Shown: positions 6,195 to 8,229 of the stretch, one piece after another | Layout: each line of letters begins with the position of its first letter | Position numbering within the stretch: the first letter of the stretch is position 1 | Source of the DNA: an uncultured Alistipes sp. | GTDB taxonomy: Bacteria > Bacteroidota > Bacteroidia > Bacteroidales > Rikenellaceae | Length of the DNA: 8,229 nucleotides | Reading direction: 5' to 3' | NCBI GenBank assembly: GCA_947178455.1 | Contig: CAMWYI010000077.1 | Location: 1 to 8,229 of the forward strand | The notes under the pieces: model-generated | Told to the model about the DNA's origin: nothing | Seen by the model: only the letters and a program-made list of their open reading frames with translations | The model's database searches: none | Program-made: the position numbers and the translations under genes

Positions 6195-7583
6195 TTACTT
6201 TTTCACAATTTCTTCCAACTCTTTGATAAACCGCTGCGCCAGCGCATCGGCCTCCTCCATCGACTTCGCTTCGGTGTAAACGCGGATAATCGGCTCGGTG
6301 TTCGACTTGCGCAGGTGCACCCAGTTCTCGGCGAAGTCGATTTTCACGCCGTCGATGTCATTCACCCGTTCGCCGGCGTACTTGGCCTTGATTTCGCGCA
6401 ACACCTTGTCCACGTCGATAGCGGGCGTCAGTTCGATTTTGTTCTTCGAGGCGTAATAGGCCGGATAGGTCGCCCGCAACTGGGTCATGGTCATGCCCTT
6501 TCGGGCGAGATAGGTCAGGAACAACGCCGTGCCGACCAGTGCATCGCGGCCGTAATGCAGTTCGGGATAGATGACCCCGCCGTTGCCCTCGCCGCCGATG
6601 ACGGCGCCGACCTCTTTCATCTTGGTGGTCACGTTCACCTCGCCGACCGCCGACGCATGGTACGTGCAGCCGTGCCGCTCCGTCACGTCGCGCAAAGCCC
6701 GCGACGACGAAAGATTCGACACCGTAGGCCCCTGCTGCAACGAAAGGATGTAATCGGCGACGGCGACGAGCGTATACTCCTCGACGAACATCGACCCGTC
6801 TTCGCTGACGAACGCCAGTCGGTCGACGTCGGGGTCGACGACGATGCCCAAATCGGCTTTCTCGCGCACGATGACCTCCGAAATTTCGGTCAGGTGCTGC
6901 GGCAGCGGTTCGGGATTGTGGGCGAATTCGCCCGTAGGGTCGCAATTTAATTCAATAACTTCACAATTCAATTCACGCAATAATTTCGGCATGACGATGC
7001 CGCCGACGGAGTTCACCGCGTCGACGACGACCTTGAACCGGCGTTTGCGCACGGCCTCGACGTCGACGGCGGGCAGGGCCAGCACCTGCGCGATATGCCG
7101 GTCGTTGAACGGCTCGCGCGAAACGACATGGCCGACGGTATCGACGCTCGGATAAGCGTAATCCTCCTCGTCGGCCATTGCCAGCACCTGCTTCCCCTCG
7201 GCGTCGGTGAGAAATTCGCCGTCGGCATTGAGCAGTTTCAGGGCATTCCACTGGCGCGGATTATGCGACGCCGTGATGATGATGCCGCCGTCGGCCTTAT
7301 AAGTGATGACGGCCATTTCGGTGCCGGGCGTGGTGCACAGCCCCACGTTGATGACGTCGGCGCCGCATGCGAGCAGCGACCCCTCGACGAGGCCCGAAAC
7401 CGATTCGCCCGAAATGCGGGCATCGCGTCCGACGACCACCGTCGGACGGCGTCCCGAGCAACGCGCAGCGATGAAACGAACGTAAGCCGTAGTGAATTTT
7501 ACGACGTCGGGCGGCGTGAGGTTTTCTCCCTGCGGACCTCCGATCGTGCCTCGAATACCCGAAATGGATTTAATGAGTGTCAT
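6195..7583 (-). CDS. glmM: Phosphoglucosamine mutase (alpha-D-phosphohexomutase family)
   Basis: A 462-residue four-domain phosphohexomutase. Motifs in order: SGIRGTIGG near the N-terminus (8-16); phosphoserine loop TASHNP (104-109) with Ser106; metal loop DPDVDR (250-255); sugar-recognition loop GEGNGG (331-336); phosphate-binding loop SNTEPIIR (427-434). All catalytic elements are present. The likely reaction is glucosamine-6-phosphate to glucosamine-1-phosphate for UDP-GlcNAc synthesis. The sugar loop is GEGNGG rather than the GEQSGH I expect in E. coli-type GlmM, and recalls archaeal-type phosphoglucosamine mutases, so phosphomannomutase or phosphoglucomutase activity is not excluded. The open frame extends upstream to 7850, through the tRNA terminator, but homology starts at MTLIKS, which sets the ATG at 7581-7583. 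First gene of the block glmM-galE-kinase-CBM9. Confidence 0.92.
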   Translation of the reverse strand: MTLIKSISGIRGTIGGPQGENLTPPDVVKFTTAYVRFIAARCSGRRPTVVVGRDARISGESVSGLVEGSLLACGADVINVGLCTTPGTEMAVITYKADGGIIITASHNPRQWNALKLLNADGEFLTDAEGKQVLAMADEEDYAYPSVDTVGHVVSREPFNDRHIAQVLALPAVDVEAVRKRRFKVVVDAVNSVGGIVMPKLLRELNCEVIELNCDPTGEFAHNPEPLPQHLTEISEVIVREKADLGIVVDPDVDRLAFVSEDGSMFVEEYTLVAVADYILSLQQGPTVSNLSSSRALRDVTERHGCTYHASAVGEVNVTTKMKEVGAVIGGEGNGGVIYPELHYGRDALVGTALFLTYLARKGMTMTQLRATYPAYYASKNKIELTPAIDVDKVLREIKAKYAGERVNDIDGVKIDFAENWVHLRKSNTEPIIRVYTEAKSMEEADALAQRFIKELEEIVKK

Positions 7584-7619
7584 ATTGCTGTTTGCTAAAA
7601 CGATTGCTTTTATACGAGG

Positions 7620-7650
7620 TAAAGGTAGGATTTTTATCCCGAATACGGAA
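7620..7650 (-). promoter_or_regulatory. Candidate Bacteroidota promoter for glmM
   Basis: On the minus strand TACCTTTA (7627-7620) differs from the TAnnTTTG consensus at the last base only. TTC (7650-7648), one base off the -33 TTG, lies 20 nt upstream. It is 36 nt before the glmM ATG and downstream of the tRNA terminator, so it is correctly placed to drive the block. Both boxes are imperfect. Confidence 0.42.
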
Positions 7651-7757
7651 GCCGTGCCGGCGGTTTTTCTTCCGCTATCCGTCAAATTTTTACCGTTTTC
7701 GTACACATCGCCGGACAGCGGTGCGCACGGTGCGGAACCCCGACGGCAGAATACACG

Positions 7758-7796
7758 AAAAAATCCGCAGACCGAAGCGATTTCGGCCTGCGGATT
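7758..7796 (-). terminator. Intrinsic terminator after tRNA-Ser
   Basis: On the minus strand a perfect 9-bp stem AATCCGCAG/CTGCGGATT (plus-strand arms 7788-7796 and 7762-7770) encloses a second 5-bp stem (CCGAA/TTCGG), and the stem runs into a T-run (TTTTTT, 7763-7758). It starts 12 nt after the tRNA 3' end and insulates glmM from tRNA transcription. Confidence 0.87.
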
Positions 7797-7808
7797 CCGT
7801 TCCCACAG

Positions 7809-7893
7809 CGGAAAGAGAGGGATTCGAACCCCCGGAGCCTTGCAGCTCAACGGTTTTCAAGACCGCCGCAATCGACCACTCTGCCATCTTTCC
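7809..7893 (-). tRNA. tRNA-Ser (anticodon UGA)
   Basis: An 85-nt class II tRNA. The acceptor stem GGAAAGA/TCTTTCC is perfect and followed by discriminator G. The anticodon loop is CTTGAAA with TGA (plus-strand positions 7857-7859), closed by a 5-bp stem with one G-T pair. The long variable arm GAGC-TGCAAG-GCTC is typical of serine tRNAs, and the T-arm contains GGTTCGAATCC. It would read UCA and, by wobble, other UCN codons. The CCA end is not encoded (the next bases are CTG), so it must be added after transcription. It has its own promoter and terminator. Confidence 0.97.
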
Positions 7894-7898
7894 GTCGA

Positions 7899-7930
7899 CA
7901 AAAGTAACACCGTTTTTTCATTCCGCCAAA
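7899..7930 (-). promoter_or_regulatory. Bacteroidota-type promoter for tRNA-Ser
   Basis: On the minus strand TTTG (7930-7927), a 20-nt spacer and TACTTTTG (7906-7899) match the TTTG/TAnnTTTG promoter of the phylum's primary sigma factor. The -7 box ends 5 nt before the first tRNA base, so transcription would start at or next to the mature 5' end. Confidence 0.8.
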
Positions 7931-7965
7931 TAATCCCTGCACGCAAACCCTCCGCCGCCGTCCGA

Positions 7966-7997
7966 TTTCGCGGTCTCGACTTATTTTCGTACCTTTG
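7966..7997 (+). promoter_or_regulatory. Bacteroidota-type promoter for the aminotransferase gene
   Basis: TACCTTTG (7990-7997) is an exact TAnnTTTG match, 22 nt before the start codon. TTTC (7966-7969), one base off TTTG, lies 20 nt upstream of it. The predicted leader is short, about 15 nt, and has no Shine-Dalgarno. Confidence 0.72.
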
Positions 7998-8019
7998 CGT
8001 CATCCAAACACGCACGTCC

Positions 8020-8229
8020 ATGCCCGAAATTTCGCAACGCGCCGAACTGATGCCGGCCTCGCCTATCCGCAAACTCATGCCGCTGGCCGAAGCCGCCCGT
8101 GCACGCGGCACGAAAATCTACCAGCTCAACATCGGCCAACCCGACCTGCCGACGCCCCAGGTGGGGCTCGATGCACTGAAACGCATCGACCGCAAGATAC
8201 TGGAATACAGTCCGAGCGACGGCTACCGG
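8020..8229 (+). CDS. Class I/II pyridoxal-phosphate aminotransferase, N-terminal part
   Basis: The first 70 residues of a protein cut by the right edge. The pattern SPIRKLMPLAEAARARG (14-30), then NIGQPDLPTP (37-46) and YSPSDGYR (63-70), is the N-terminal signature of fold-type I aminotransferases of the aspartate/aromatic group, whose NxGxPD segment helps bind the substrate carboxylate. The catalytic lysine lies outside the window, so the substrate cannot be named. The ATG at 8020 is the first in frame after the promoter; a later ATG (residue 11) would remove conserved sequence. The gene diverges from tRNA-Ser, and nothing links it to the sugar genes. Confidence 0.88.
   Translation, partial: MPEISQRAELMPASPIRKLMPLAEAARARGTKIYQLNIGQPDLPTPQVGLDALKRIDRKILEYSPSDGYR

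Noticed and set aside
3971..6226. Plus-strand 751-codon open frame antisense to galE and the kinase
   Set aside because: It mirrors two genes with clear catalytic motifs on the other strand. Its translation is low-complexity, rich in Arg, Val, His and Asp, and shows no domain; long antisense frames are common in GC-rich genes.
7584..7850. Upstream extension of the glmM frame (89 extra residues)
   Set aside because: The extra part runs through tRNA-Ser and its terminator, has no homology signal, and the family N-terminus begins at the ATG at 7583.
7577..7933. Plus-strand 118-codon frame over the tRNA region, and a 65-codon minus frame at 7690-7887
   Set aside because: Both read through the tRNA gene, its terminator and promoter sequences; no coding features are seen.

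Overview
The window looks like chromosome of a gut Bacteroidota bacterium, most likely Bacteroidales; the high GC content with AT-rich gene starts would suit Alistipes or a relative, but that genus is a guess. Evidence for the phylum: promoter elements of the TAnnTTTG type, almost no Shine-Dalgarno sequences but A-rich stretches before start codons, a tRNA without an encoded CCA, and a NagB/PIG-L fusion protein of a kind I associate with Bacteroidota.

Layout: nearly everything is transcribed leftward (minus strand). From the right, a four-gene block runs glmM (7583-6195), galE (6154-5126), a NahK-like amino-sugar 1-kinase (5071-3974) and a cytoplasmic CBM9-like protein (3965-3318). It ends at a strong intrinsic terminator that overlaps the last codons of the CBM9-like gene. 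Next is a single gene for a 648-residue NagB-like/PIG-L deacetylase fusion (3177-1231), which ends at an exact copy of the same terminator. Last comes a nagB gene (1116-322), followed after 30 nt by the start of an anaerobic sulfatase-maturase radical SAM gene (291 to the left edge). At the right edge a tRNA-Ser(UGA) (minus) and an aminotransferase gene (plus, cut by the window end) diverge from a short region holding two recognisable phylum-type promoters.

The leftward genes form one theme, amino-sugar handling. NagB sends glucosamine-6-phosphate to glycolysis and GlmM sends it to cell-wall precursors. The kinase would make N-acetylhexosamine-1-phosphate, and GalE would interconvert UDP-sugars. 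The sulfatase maturase activates sulfatases that unmask sulfated host glycans. This fits use of mucin-type or glycosaminoglycan sugars. No nagA, glmU, uridylyltransferase, transporter, sulfatase or regulator is in the window.

I see no CRISPR, phage, insertion sequence or defence system. The most unusual item is the NagB-like/PIG-L fusion: its NagB half has lost the catalytic histidine, the phosphate-binding arginine and parts of the allosteric site, all of which the true NagB next door keeps.
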